In this document: positions 1-7,481 of the stretch, piece after piece
Layout: the number at the start of each line of letters is the position of its first letter
Position numbering within the stretch: position 1 is the stretch's first letter
Assembly: GCA_001917905.1 (NCBI GenBank)
Contig: MNEX01000088.1
Coordinates: 1 to 41,955, forward strand
Direction of reading: 5' to 3'
Length of the DNA stretch: 41,955 bases
Source: Acidobacteria bacterium 13_1_40CM_65_14
GTDB lineage: Bacteria > Acidobacteriota > Vicinamibacteria > Vicinamibacterales > CAVVIG01
The notes under the pieces: model-generated
Databases searched by the model: none
What the model was told of the DNA's origin: nothing
Seen by the model: the letters and a program-made list of their open reading frames with translations, nothing else
Translations under genes and position numbers: made by a program

Positions 1-78
1 ACTTGGAAGAACCATCATGATAACACACGCATCGACTTGATGAGAAACATTTGCTTGTGCTGAACGAGCGAGGGCGAC

Positions 79-978
79 ATGGTTGATGGCGTGACCACGT
101 CGACTCTCGCGCCGTCAGGTGCCACTGGCGCCCGCGATTGGGCGCTGCTGATTCTGCCCGGCCTCATCTGGGGCGCGTCGTTCCTCTTCATCGCCGAAGG
201 GCTGCGCGCGTCCGCTCCCAACGGCGTCACCTTCATCCGCATCGCCTTCGGATTCGCCACCCTGTCGCTCGTGCCGAGCGCCCGCCGCCGGCTCATTCCG
301 CGCGATCGCTGGAAGGGCGTCCTGCTCGGCATCATCTGGATGGCGTTTCCGCTGAGCATGTTTCCGATCGCCGAGCAACACGTGTCGTCGGCGCTGACCG
401 GCATGCTGAACGGCGCCACCCCGCTCTTCGCCGCGGCCGTCGCGAGCATCGTCGCGCGACGCCCGCCGACGCGCATGGTCGCCATCGGTCTCGCGGTGGG
501 CTTCGTCGGGGCCGCGTTGACGGCGCTGCCGGGCCTCGTTGCCGGCAGCGGGGGCGACGCCGGCGGCCAGAAGCGCGGCGTGCTGCTCATTCTGACGGCG
601 CTCATCTGCTACGGCTTCGCGATCAACCTCGCCAGGCCGCTGCAGCAGCGCAACGGCGCATTGCCGGTCGTGTGGAACGCGCTCGCGGTCGCCGTGCTCC
701 TGACGGCACCGCTTGGACTGCCCGACGCCCTGCGCGCGCACTGGTCGCCCGCGCCGCTCGCCGCGCTTCTCACGCTTGGCGCATTCGGGACCGGCGCCGC
801 CTACGTGCTCGCCGCGACCGCGGCCGGGCGATTGGGCGCCACGCGCGCGTCGACGATCACCTTCATCATGCCGGTTGTCGCGTTCGTGCTCGGCGTCGTG
901 TTGCGGCACGAACAGGTCGCAGGGCTGTCGATCGCCGGCGCCGCGATCTGCCTGACCGGCGCGTGGCTGATCCGGTGA
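79..978 (+). CDS. DMT superfamily (EamA) transporter
   Basis: A 299-residue inner-membrane protein that is nearly all hydrophobic and reads as about ten helices in two homologous halves (about residues 17-145 and 165-297). This is the EamA duplication of the drug/metabolite transporter superfamily. The first half opens with the typical LIWGASFLF stretch. Members of the family mostly export small metabolites or amino acids; the substrate cannot be read here. The ATG at 79 is chosen because AGGG lies a few bases upstream and the first helix follows about 15 residues later. A metallo-hydrolase begins 13 bases after the stop, so the two may be co-transcribed. Family assignment is firm; the exact role is unknown. 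Confidence 0.9.
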   Translation: MVDGVTTSTLAPSGATGARDWALLILPGLIWGASFLFIAEGLRASAPNGVTFIRIAFGFATLSLVPSARRRLIPRDRWKGVLLGIIWMAFPLSMFPIAEQHVSSALTGMLNGATPLFAAAVASIVARRPPTRMVAIGLAVGFVGAALTALPGLVAGSGGDAGGQKRGVLLILTALICYGFAINLARPLQQRNGALPVVWNALAVAVLLTAPLGLPDALRAHWSPAPLAALLTLGAFGTGAAYVLAATAAGRLGATRASTITFIMPVVAFVLGVVLRHEQVAGLSIAGAAICLTGAWLIR

Positions 979-991
979 TAGCATACGCGTC

Positions 992-1912
992 GTGACACGC
1001 ACGGCCATCCTCGCCACATTATTTATAGCCGCGCAGGTACGAACCGCCGATCCGATCAAACGTGGGCTGAAGAAAACCGACTTCCCGCGCACGATCAGCG
1101 TCACCAGCAACGTCTACACCTACGAAGATTTCCACGCCGGCGACGAAACGTTCACGACGACCAACATGTTCGTCGTCACCGACGAGGGCGTCCTGGTCGC
1201 TGACGGTCAGGGCGATCCCGCGGCCACGAAGGGCTTGGTCGACGCGATTGCCAACGTCACGCCGAAACCGATCAAGTACGTCGTCATCTGCTCCGACCAT
1301 GGCGATCACACGGCGGGCAACGCCTCTTTTCCCCCCGGCGTGACCTACATCATTCATCCGACGTCGAAAGCGATCCTCGAGCGGCAGGCGGCAGGGCGCG
1401 CCGGCCGCGGCGGCTCGGGCTGGAGGCTGCCAGACGCTGCAGAGGTCGCGGCCGACAAGAAGACGATCACGCTGGGCGGCGAAGCCATCCAGATTCTGTT
1501 CCTCGGCCGCGCGCACACCGGCGGCGACCTGAGCGTGTATCTGCCGCGGCAGAAAATTCTCTTCATGAGCGAGATTTTCCTGAACCGCGTGTTCCCGGCG
1601 ATGCGCTCGGCGTATCCGACCGACTGGCTCGGCGCGCTCACGAAAGCCGAACGGATGGACGTCAACATCTACATCCCCGGCCATGGCTTCACGGAAAAGG
1701 GCGACGTCTCGCAAGAAGAGCTGCGCACGTACCACAAGGCACTCGACGCGGTGATTGCCGAAGCGACGCGGTTGCACAAGGCCGGTGTGCCGGTCGAAGA
1801 CGCCATCAAGCAGGCGAACTGGGGCGAGTACGCGTCGTGGACGCTGGCGAAATCGCAGGGGCCGATCGCGATCCGAAAAGTGTACGAGCAGCTCGAAGGC
1901 AGGCTCCAGTAG
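992..1912 (+). CDS. Metallo-beta-lactamase-fold hydrolase with altered metal motif
   Basis: A 306-residue protein that starts with GTG and has a weak hydrophobic N-terminus. The fold is recognisable from 'VLVADGQGD' (strand and Asp), the zinc loop SDHGDHTAGN at residues 101-110, GRAHTGGD with His175, and IPGHGF with His231. The canonical zinc loop is HxHxDH, but here the first His is replaced by Ser101. The ligand normally supplied by an Asp or Cys after the third strand is in the stretch MSEIF, which has Glu. A single-metal or altered-metal enzyme is possible. The overall layout is that of the hydrolases related to subclass B lactamases and QuiP-type lactonases. The substrate is unknown. A palindromic repeat begins directly after the TAG. 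Confidence 0.85.
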   Translation: MTRTAILATLFIAAQVRTADPIKRGLKKTDFPRTISVTSNVYTYEDFHAGDETFTTTNMFVVTDEGVLVADGQGDPAATKGLVDAIANVTPKPIKYVVICSDHGDHTAGNASFPPGVTYIIHPTSKAILERQAAGRAGRGGSGWRLPDAAEVAADKKTITLGGEAIQILFLGRAHTGGDLSVYLPRQKILFMSEIFLNRVFPAMRSAYPTDWLGALTKAERMDVNIYIPGHGFTEKGDVSQEELRTYHKALDAVIAEATRLHKAGVPVEDAIKQANWGEYASWTLAKSQGPIAIRKVYEQLEGRLQ

Positions 1913-1930
1913 GTCCGGCTGAAGCCGGAC
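1913..1930. repeat. REP-like palindrome GTCCGGC-TGAA-GCCGGAC
   Basis: A perfect 7-bp inverted repeat around a TGAA loop begins at the base after the TAG of the metallo-hydrolase and ends 7 bases before the ATG of the dehydratase. The same arms recur at 2943, 2980 and 10097, so this is a dispersed element rather than a gene-specific terminator. It can form a hairpin at the 3' end of the upstream message. Confidence 0.8.
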
Positions 1931-1937
1931 ACCACAA

Positions 1938-2900
1938 ATGGCATCGTGGCCCACGTCCGCTGACGTCGAGAGCGCGGCGTCGCAAATCGCCGGCGTCGCG
2001 CATCGCACGCCGGTGGCCACCTCGCGCCTGGTCGACGACCGCGCCGGCGCGCATCTCTTCTTCAAGTGCGAGAACCTCCAGCGCAGCGGCGCGTTCAAGT
2101 TTCGCGGCGCCTATAACGCGCTGTCGCGGCTGTCGCCGTCCGAGGCGAAACGCGGCGTCGTGACCTTCTCGTCCGGCAATCACGCGCAGGCGATTGCGCT
2201 CGCCGGTCAGGTGCTCGACATCCCGCGCGTCATCGTCATGCCATCGGACGCGCCGTCGGTGAAGCGCGTCGCGACCGAAGGGTACGGCGGCGAAGTCGTC
2301 CTCTACGACCGCGACCGCGAGGATCGCGAGGAGATCGGCCGCCGGCTCGCGCGCGAGCGCGGGCTGACGCTGATTCCGCCGTACGACCATCCGCACATCA
2401 TCGCCGGCCAGGGCACGGCGGCACGCGAGCTGTTCGAGGACGTCGGACCGCTGGACTTCCTCTTCATGCCGTGCGGCGGCGGCGGACTGCTTTCAGGCTC
2501 GGCGATCGCCGCACGCGCGATGTCGCCCGGGTGCAAAGTCATCGGCGTCGAGCCGGCCGCCGGAGACGATGCGAACCGATCGTTCCGATCGAAGCAGCTG
2601 CAGACGGTTCACAATCCGACGACCGTCGCCGACGGCGCGCGCACGCCGTCGCTCGGCACGCTGACGTTCCCGCTCGTGCTGGAGTATGTGAGCGACATGG
2701 CAGCGGTGGATGATTCGACGCTGCTCCGGACGATGTTCTATCTCTGGGAGCGGCTGAAGCTCGTCGTCGAACCCACGGGTGCGCTCGGTGCGGCGGCGGC
2801 GCTCGAAGGCGCGCAGCCGATTCTCGGCAAGCGCGTTGGCGTGATTCTCAGCGGCGGCAACGTCGATCTCACGCAGGTCTCTCAGTGGCTCGCCATGTAG
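1938..2900 (+). CDS. PLP-dependent threonine/serine dehydratase family protein
   Basis: A 320-residue fold-type II PLP enzyme of the catabolic threonine dehydratase/serine racemase group. The PLP lysine is Lys54 in SGAFKFRGA. The substrate loop SSGNH is at 78-82, the glycine-rich phosphate cup CGGGGLLSG at 179-187, and the C-terminal SGGNVDL near residue 309. There is no C-terminal ACT regulatory domain, so feedback regulation of the biosynthetic IlvA kind is not expected. Likely chemistry is deamination of L-threonine or L-serine, or racemisation of serine; 3-hydroxyaspartate lyase is a close alternative. The ATG at 1938 fits the normal N-terminal length. No clear ribosome site lies ahead of it because a repeat palindrome fills the gap. 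Its last 16 bases overlap the next ORF. Confidence 0.9.
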   Translation: MASWPTSADVESAASQIAGVAHRTPVATSRLVDDRAGAHLFFKCENLQRSGAFKFRGAYNALSRLSPSEAKRGVVTFSSGNHAQAIALAGQVLDIPRVIVMPSDAPSVKRVATEGYGGEVVLYDRDREDREEIGRRLARERGLTLIPPYDHPHIIAGQGTAARELFEDVGPLDFLFMPCGGGGLLSGSAIAARAMSPGCKVIGVEPAAGDDANRSFRSKQLQTVHNPTTVADGARTPSLGTLTFPLVLEYVSDMAAVDDSTLLRTMFYLWERLKLVVEPTGALGAAAALEGAQPILGKRVGVILSGGNVDLTQVSQWLAM

Positions 2901-4012
2901 ACCGCGCGATTGCCTGGATCGTCGCGTTCGTCCTCGTGGTCGGTCCGGCTCACGCCGGACACCACTTTTTATATGTGACGTCCGGCTTGAGCCGGACTCT
3001 CTACGCGCAGCAGGAAGAACCGGGGTCGCCGCGCGCGCCGGCGCCGCTCACCATCCTGCAGATCAACGACGTCTACTCCACCCTGCCGGTCGACGAGCTC
3101 GGCGGGCTCGCCCGCGTCGCGACGCTGAAACAGCAGCTCGCCGCTGCGGGACGCACGCCTTTTCTCATCTTCGCCGGCGATTTCCTGTCGCCCTCGGCGG
3201 CCTCGAGCACCTTCAAAGGCGAGCAGATGATCGCCGCCCTCAACGCTGTGGGTCTGGATCTCGCGACGCTCGGCAATCACGAATTCGACTTCGGCGACGA
3301 TCTGCTGATTCAGCGGATGCGCGAGGCGAAATGGCAATGGGTCGTGTCGAACGTCATCGACACGAAGACCGGCAAGCCGATTGCCGACGCGGCGCCGTAC
3401 GTGGTGAAAATGTTCGGACCGCTGAACGTCGGGTTCATCGGGTTGTGTCTGAACACCAGCGAGATCAGCGAGGCGAAGCTGACGCACACGCGACTCGTCG
3501 ATCCGCTCGAGGCCGCAGCTCAGTACCTTCCGATCCTGAAGCGCGAAGGCGCGACCGTGATCGTCCGTAAAACCTACAGCCTCACGACGCCGGACTTCAT
3601 CCTCAAAGGCGGCGACGGCTACACGATGTTCGCCGGCCAACGCGTCCTCATCCAACCCGAGTCGGGCGACCTGCTCGTCTCTGGGGCGGGATGGGCAGGA
3701 CGGGCGGGATGGACGGGACGCCCGCTTTCCCATCCTGCCCATCCTGCGCATCCAGCCTATCCCGCCGATCCCGCCCATCCAGCCCCAAACCACGCGCGCG
3801 TGCTGGGGGCAACGTCGGACGGTGCCGTCGTCAGATCTCGTTCGAGCCGCCGGAGATCCTCGATCGTGTCGACGTCGTACGCCGGTTGGATGATCCGCGG
3901 AGTGAGGCCGAATCGCGTGGCGGCGGCCACGGTGTCGGAGAACACGGTCGCCGTGCCCCACTCGATCACGTCGAACAGTCGAGACTCGGCGGTCCGCAGG
4001 CCGATCACATAG
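2885..4012 (+). CDS. Internally deleted 5'-nucleotidase/metallophosphatase, probably a pseudogene
   Basis: An open 375-codon frame starting GTG. Residues about 55-222 are the N-terminal metallophosphatase domain of the UshA/5'-nucleotidase family (LTILQINDVYS, FAGDF, TLGNHEFDFG). At about residue 229 the frame jumps straight into the end of the C-terminal nucleotide-binding domain (YSLTTPDFILKGGDGYTMF), so by comparison with full-length family members roughly 250 residues are missing. Those include the second half of the metal site (the GHxH region). The signal peptide carries an inserted palindromic repeat (2943-2997). After about position 3685 the frame runs through a G-rich repeat and then antisense through the neighbouring glycosyltransferase. 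The true homologous part therefore ends near 3685. It is unlikely to be an active enzyme. An assembly error at the junction near 3570 is a possible alternative. Confidence 0.75.
   Translation: MARHVDRAIAWIVAFVLVVGPAHAGHHFLYVTSGLSRTLYAQQEEPGSPRAPAPLTILQINDVYSTLPVDELGGLARVATLKQQLAAAGRTPFLIFAGDFLSPSAASSTFKGEQMIAALNAVGLDLATLGNHEFDFGDDLLIQRMREAKWQWVVSNVIDTKTGKPIADAAPYVVKMFGPLNVGFIGLCLNTSEISEAKLTHTRLVDPLEAAAQYLPILKREGATVIVRKTYSLTTPDFILKGGDGYTMFAGQRVLIQPESGDLLVSGAGWAGRAGWTGRPLSHPAHPAHPAYPADPAHPAPNHARVLGATSDGAVVRSRSSRRRSSIVSTSYAGWMIRGVRPNRVAAATVSENTVAVPHSITSNSRDSAVRRPIT
2943..2997. repeat. Double REP-like palindrome inside the 5'-nucleotidase signal region
   Basis: Two copies of the GTCCGGC-N4-GCCGGAC palindrome (2943-2960, loop TCAC; 2980-2997, loop TTGA) lie 19 bases apart. 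They are translated in frame within the N-terminal signal sequence of the 5'-nucleotidase remnant. The hydrophobic stretch ends just before the first copy, and the expected mature start (YAQQEE) follows the second. Confidence 0.8.
3689..3790. repeat. GC-rich inverted repeat between convergent genes
   Basis: A stretch of GGGATGGGC/GGGCGGGAT-type units is followed by the reverse-complement CCATCCTGCCC/CCCGCC units. One exact pair is 12 bp (3689-3700 with 3733-3744, 32-base gap), and more imperfect pairing flanks it. It lies where the 5'-nucleotidase remnant and the minus-strand glycosyltransferase meet. It supplies the last residues of the latter (FGAGWAGSAG) and replaces the end of the former. 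It could act as a bidirectional terminator, but there is no T-run. Confidence 0.65.
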
Positions 4013-4452
4013 TAGCCACCATCGTCGGCCGGACCGAGCACGATGTCTTCGCTCGCTTGCAATTGCTCTCGCGCCGCGGCGACGTGCGCGGCGGTCAGCA
4101 ACGGAATGTCGGAGCCCATCAGAATCGCTGACCCGTACGCGCGATCAATCAGCAGCTCTTCGAACGCGGACCGCATGCGCTGACCGAGGTCGCGGCCGCG
4201 CTGCGGCCGGCGTGTGAACGATCCACGCGCCAGCGCGGCAATCTCGGCGTCCGCCTCGTCCGGCGTGAAGAAGACGAACCGTTCGACCTCCTCCACCGCG
4301 GAGACCACGTGAAGGACGTCGGCGACGAGCGCGGCCCGCAACGAACGCAGACGCGCATCGGAGAGGTGCGGCGCGAGTCGGGTTTTACCCGGTGCTGACG
4401 GCGCCCGCGCGATTACACCGATCGCCGTACGGGATCGGGACTCTTTTTCCAC
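3757..4452 (-). CDS. TIGR04282-type small glycosyltransferase (DUF2064/MobA-like fold)
   Basis: A nucleotide-diphospho-sugar transferase-fold protein of about 231 residues. It has the family N-terminal signature GVIARAPSAPGKTRLAP, the central metal/nucleotide motif MGSDIP and the substrate stretch LGPADDGGYYVIGL. This is the TIGR04282 family, named for arsenosugar loci, where it accompanies TIGR04283 proteins. The frame is open upstream to 4557, but the signature starts only about 8 residues after the GTG at 4452, which overlaps the end of msrQ by 40 bases, so that start is preferred. The C-terminal 15 or so residues run into the G-rich repeat and are not part of the family. It is the last gene of the minus-strand operon. 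The acceptor is unknown. Confidence 0.8.
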   Translation of the reverse strand: MEKESRSRTAIGVIARAPSAPGKTRLAPHLSDARLRSLRAALVADVLHVVSAVEEVERFVFFTPDEADAEIAALARGSFTRRPQRGRDLGQRMRSAFEELLIDRAYGSAILMGSDIPLLTAAHVAAAREQLQASEDIVLGPADDGGYYVIGLRTAESRLFDVIEWGTATVFSDTVAAATRFGLTPRIIQPAYDVDTIEDLRRLERDLTTAPSDVAPSTRAWFGAGWAGSAG

Positions 4453-5087
4453 GTCACCGCCGTCCGAAGCCGGGACCACCACACGCGAAAGATCAGAAGC
4501 GCTCCGACGACAATGCCATAGGCGAGCGGGCGGCGGATGTCGGCTTTCACGAGCCACCAGTAATGGACGACGCCCAGGATCGCCGACACGTAGACGAGCC
4601 GGTGCAGCTGATTCCAGCGCTTGCCGCCAAGCCGCCGAATCATCCCAGCCGTCGACGTCAGCGCGAGCGGCACCAGCAGCGTGAACGCGGTGAAGCCGAC
4701 GGTGATGTACGGCCGCTTGTAGATGTCCTCGCCCACCGACTTCACCAGCTCACGAAACACAGACGGCGTGACGTATCCGTTCGTCAAATCGAGACCGGCA
4801 TAGCGGTCCGCGATCGCATAGATGAGGACATGCAGCGAGCCGTAGAAGAATGCGAACAGACCGGTCATGCGCCGGAAGCGGATGAGCGCATTCCAGCCGG
4901 TCAGCCGCCGCAAGGGCGTGATCGACAGCGTGACGCAGAGGAAGCGCAGCGTCCAGACGCCGGTTTCGTGGGTGAGATCTTCGAGCGGGTTCGCGCTGAG
5001 ATTATTCGTGAGCGCAGCCCAGATCAACCAGGCCACGGGCCCCAAGCCCGCCAGAAATACCGCGGGCTTCAGGAGCCACCGGATCAA
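4413..5087 (-). CDS. msrQ: MsrQ, haem-binding membrane subunit of the MsrPQ system
   Basis: A polytopic inner-membrane protein of the ferric-reductase-like YedZ/MsrQ family with about six helices. It passes electrons from the quinone pool or flavin to periplasmic MsrP, which repairs oxidised methionine residues. Family traits include NPLEDLTHETG near the N-terminus, RRLTGWNALIRFRRMTGL, a helix with FYGSLHVLIYA (haem His) and WNQLHRLVYVSAILGVVHYWW (further haem His). No ATG lies near the expected start. TTG at 5087 gives a normal N-terminus (MIRWLLKPAVFL). The frame extends to a TTG at 5162, but those extra 25 residues are translation of a repeat hairpin. msrP is immediately upstream. Confidence 0.88.
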   Translation of the reverse strand: MIRWLLKPAVFLAGLGPVAWLIWAALTNNLSANPLEDLTHETGVWTLRFLCVTLSITPLRRLTGWNALIRFRRMTGLFAFFYGSLHVLIYAIADRYAGLDLTNGYVTPSVFRELVKSVGEDIYKRPYITVGFTAFTLLVPLALTSTAGMIRRLGGKRWNQLHRLVYVSAILGVVHYWWLVKADIRRPLAYGIVVGALLIFRVWWSRLRTAVTWKKSPDPVRRSV

Positions 5088-5170
5088 TGCGGAATGCGGA
5101 ATGCGGAATGCGGATTTATTGTCGACTGAATCCACAATAAATCCGCAATCCGCAATCCTCAATCCGCAAT
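5085..5170. repeat. 'aatgcggaatgcgg' inverted repeat between msrP and msrQ
   Basis: Three to four direct GCGGAAT units are followed by a perfect 13-bp stem (5110-5122 with 5134-5146, 11-base loop) and then by complementary ATCCGCA units. This is a dispersed intergenic element. Here it fills the msrP-msrQ gap and overlaps the apparent start of msrQ, so it can set both mRNA structure and translation initiation there. Confidence 0.75.
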
Positions 5171-5171
5171 G

Positions 5172-6143
5172 TCAGTAGTTCCGTCGGAGATCGAGTCCGG
5201 TGTACAGCGAGGCGACCTGATCGCCGTAGCCGTTGAACATCACCGTTTTGCGCCGCAGGAACTCGCCGATGCGCCGCTCGGTGTTCTGGCTCCACCGCGG
5301 ATGATCGACGCCCGGGTTCACGTTCGCGTAGAAGCCGTATTCGTCAGGCGCCTGCTGCTGCCACGTGTTGAGCGGCTGCCTCTCGACGAAGCGCACTTTC
5401 ACGATCGACTTGATGTGTTTGAAGCCGTACTTCCAGGGTACCGCGAGCCGCAGCGGCGCGCCGTCCTGGTTTGGCAGCACCTCGTCATAGAGTCCCGCGA
5501 CGAGGATCGTCAGCGGATGCATCGCTTCGTCCATCCGCAGCCCTTCGACGTACGGCCAGCGGAGGACCGGCACGCGCGTGCCCGGCATCTGCTTCGGGTC
5601 GTACAGCGTGTAGAACTCGACGTACTTCGCCTTCGAGGTCGGCTCGCATCGTTTGATGAAGTTCGCGAGCGGGAAGCCGACCCAGGGAATGATCATCGAC
5701 CACGCTTCGACGCAGCGATGTCGATAGACGCGCTCCTCGAGCGTTTCGCCCTTGAGCACATCCTCGAGGTTCATCACGCCTTTCTTGTTGCACTCGCCGT
5801 CGATCGTGACCGTCCACGGCTCGGTCTTGAAGTTCCGCGCCATCTCGGCGGGATCGGACTTGTCGCTCCCGAACTCGTAGTAATTGTTGTAGCTGGTGAT
5901 GTCTTCCCACGCGTTGACTTTGTCAGGCGCGTTGAGCGCGAACCCTTTTTTGATGGTCGCGAGCTTGCGTCCGTGGGGCGCGCCCTTGGCGGCAGCGCTC
6001 ACTGGGGCCAGCGCTTCGGCGCCCAGCAGCCCCGCGGCGGCTCCCGTGATCGCCGCGGCCCGGATGAACTCCCGACGATTCAGATAGACCTTCTTGTCGG
6101 TGATTTCCGAGCTCCGGATGTCCGACGCCTGTTTAATCAGCAT
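5172..6143 (-). CDS. msrP: MsrP, molybdopterin-dependent protein-methionine-sulfoxide reductase
   Basis: A 323-residue catalytic subunit of the periplasmic MsrPQ repair system (formerly YedY), of the sulfite-oxidase Mo-cofactor fold. A twin-arginine signal starts at about residue 22 ([19 protein letters not shown]), in keeping with export of a folded Mo-enzyme. The Mo-ligating cysteine is Cys144 in YRHRCVEAW. Other family stretches include [12 protein letters not shown] (read here as [11 protein letters not shown]), [20 protein letters not shown] and [14 protein letters not shown]. Length is normal for the family. It overlaps the upstream glycosyltransferase by 11 bases and is followed by msrQ, its membrane electron donor, so the complex is complete. 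Both are in a minus-strand operon. Confidence 0.95.
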   Translation of the reverse strand: MLIKQASDIRSSEITDKKVYLNRREFIRAAAITGAAAGLLGAEALAPVSAAAKGAPHGRKLATIKKGFALNAPDKVNAWEDITSYNNYYEFGSDKSDPAEMARNFKTEPWTVTIDGECNKKGVMNLEDVLKGETLEERVYRHRCVEAWSMIIPWVGFPLANFIKRCEPTSKAKYVEFYTLYDPKQMPGTRVPVLRWPYVEGLRMDEAMHPLTILVAGLYDEVLPNQDGAPLRLAVPWKYGFKHIKSIVKVRFVERQPLNTWQQQAPDEYGFYANVNPGVDHPRWSQNTERRIGEFLRRKTVMFNGYGDQVASLYTGLDLRRNY

Positions 6144-6813
6144 GAGTGCATTTTAACCGTTCGGGCGCGACCCCGAGGAAATACAACAGAATCAGCCGCA
6201 GATGCTGGGACGTGACCCGAACCCACCCGAGACGCTCCCAGCGCCGCGCCGAGGTGACTGCCACGTTAGATGCGCGCCAGAGGCGCCCGGTTTCGCGAAG
6301 GCGCCGGACCAGGTCCACGTCTTCCATAATCGGGAGCGCGGCATACCCGCCGACGGCCTCGAACGCGTCGCGCCGCACGAAGATCGCCTGGTCGCCGTAG
6401 GGCAGGTCAAACAGCGCGACGCGGAGGCGAACGCCGAGCTCGATCGCGCGCGCCACGACTCGCGGCGAGTCGAGCGCGAACCGGAAACATCCGAAGACGA
6501 CCCGGGAATCGCGGTGCGCGCCGGCGATCGCGGAACGCCAGTCACTCGGCAATTGCGTGTCGGCGTGTAAAAAAAGGAGCCACAATCCGCGCGACACGGC
6601 GGCGCCGGCGTTCATCTGCGCCGCGCGCCCGCGCGCGGCGTCCACCCACTGGACGTCCGGGCGCGCCGCACGCAGTGCCGCCAGCGACTCGGCATCGTCG
6701 GCCGTCGACACCACGATCACGTCCGCGTCGCCGAAGTCCGTCGACGCCAGCGTGCGCGCGAGCGCGGCAGTATCGCGGTAAACGGGAATGATGACGGAGA
6801 TGCGGATCATCAC
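6133..6813 (-). CDS. TIGR04283-type family 2 glycosyltransferase
   Basis: A soluble GT-A-fold glycosyltransferase of 226 residues. The N-terminus is [11 protein letters not shown], followed by the family-specific [10 protein letters not shown], the metal motif LHADTQLP (DxD-like), and [20 protein letters not shown] with [12 protein letters not shown]. These match the TIGR04283 group described from arsenosugar loci, whose usual partner TIGR04282 is found three genes on. Start is ATG at 6813, with a second ATG at the next codon. It is the first gene of the minus-strand operon and overlaps msrP by 11 bases. Acceptor and sugar are unknown. No arsenosugar gene such as a radical-SAM ArsS is present in the window. 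Confidence 0.85.
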   Translation of the reverse strand: MMIRISVIIPVYRDTAALARTLASTDFGDADVIVVSTADDAESLAALRAARPDVQWVDAARGRAAQMNAGAAVSRGLWLLFLHADTQLPSDWRSAIAGAHRDSRVVFGCFRFALDSPRVVARAIELGVRLRVALFDLPYGDQAIFVRRDAFEAVGGYAALPIMEDVDLVRRLRETGRLWRASNVAVTSARRWERLGWVRVTSQHLRLILLYFLGVAPERLKCTHAD

Positions 6814-6935
6814 GAAGAGACTCGAAGATACGCCCTTCGATAGGCTCAGGGCGAGCGCTCATGGTGAGCCTGTCGAACCACGTGATCTTCGCGTGTCTTC
6901 GCGGCTTCGCGAGAAGCCGTGCCGGTGCGATAGGC
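6801..6935. repeat. Dispersed 'cttcgataggctcaggg' repeat with inverted flanks
   Basis: The core 6833-6880 reads CCTTCGATAGGCTCAGGGCG then CATGGTGAGCCTGTCGAACC. Its two ends are imperfect inverted copies (TTCGATAGGCTCA and TGAGCCTGTCGAA). Outside it, ATCACGAAGA (6809-) is mirrored by TCTTCGCGTGTCTTCG (6886-). I recognise this as a common dispersed element of bacterial, often environmental, genomes. It overlaps the first codons of the minus-strand glycosyltransferase. Confidence 0.65.
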
Positions 6936-7166
6936 GGACATACTCCGCATGCGCAACCGACGAACTACCGGGGTGTCTCCTCGGATTGCGACCCGGGCCG
7001 CTCCGCTCGCACCCCACCGCGCGGGCGTGCGCGGCAGGGGACCCCGCGCTCGCACCCCACCGCGCAGGCGTGCGCGGTGGGGACCCCGCGCTGTCGCGGG
7101 CCCGAAAATCGCGCTCGAAGGCTCGTTGTCGCTAGCTGCTAGGACTCCTTCAGCGGATATGGTCCA
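6814..7166. other. Repeat-filled spacer, no gene
   Basis: No coding region is supported here; frames in this stretch are translations of repeats. It contains the 'cttcgataggctcaggg' dispersed repeat with flanking 'cgaaga/tcttcg' arms at about 6801-6935 and a tandem hairpin unit at 7004-7088. Promoters for the minus-strand operon would be expected near 6820-6870, but none is clear. Confidence 0.6.
7004..7088. repeat. Tandem pair of 42-43 bp GC-rich hairpin units
   Basis: Two adjacent near-identical units start at 7004 and 7047. The second contains a perfect 11-bp stem, CCCCACCGCGC (7055-7065) and GCGCGGTGGGG (7072-7082), around a 6-base loop. The first has the same stem with a small change. 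They could form transcription-stopping hairpins between the minus-strand operon and the next minus-strand gene. Confidence 0.75.
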
Positions 7167-7481
7167 CTAGATGGCCTTGCGCACGAAGGCGGCGAGCCCA
7201 AAAAGTATCGTGCCGACGAGCAGCAGCTTTGCGGCGTCTGGCACCGCCGGCATATTCACCGCACCTCGCGTTGCGCGGTCAGCGGCCGGCGCCGTGATGA
7301 CGACCGACGAGGTGACGGCAGCGGCTGCGGTCGAGGCGACCGCAGTCGTCGGAAGATGGCTCACGTGGACGGCCTGCATCGGCGCGGAATCGAGCGACCA
7401 CGCGAAGCCAACCGGCACGGCGAGAGCGGCGACGATCGCCGCGAGCAACAACACCCGATATCGTTTACGCATTCCCCGCAT
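7167..7481 (-). CDS. Small secreted protein with PEP-CTERM-like C-terminus
   Basis: A 104-residue protein. A basic start (MRGMRKRYR) and hydrophobic core to about residue 28 form a signal peptide. The middle is an Ala/Thr/Val-rich, low-complexity mature region of about 45 residues. The tail reads VPDAAKLLLVGTILFGLAAF then VRKAI: a short Pro-acid motif, one hydrophobic helix and a basic end. That is the architecture of PEP-CTERM exosortase substrates, with VPD in place of VPEP. Start is ATG at 7481 (a second ATG is at 7472). It lies divergently from the histidine kinase and beside an exosortase-style polysaccharide locus. No function is known. A short bitopic membrane protein is the alternative reading. 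Confidence 0.6.
   Translation of the reverse strand: MRGMRKRYRVLLLAAIVAALAVPVGFAWSLDSAPMQAVHVSHLPTTAVASTAAAAVTSSVVITAPAADRATRGAVNMPAVPDAAKLLLVGTILFGLAAFVRKAI

Noticed and set aside
7004-7088. CRISPR-like appearance of the repeated GC-rich units
   Set aside because: There are only two adjacent units with no unique spacer between them, and each is itself a hairpin.
6788-7135. Plus-strand frames in the spacer right of the minus-strand operon
   Set aside because: Their translations are those of the dispersed repeats; no ribosome site or domain is present.
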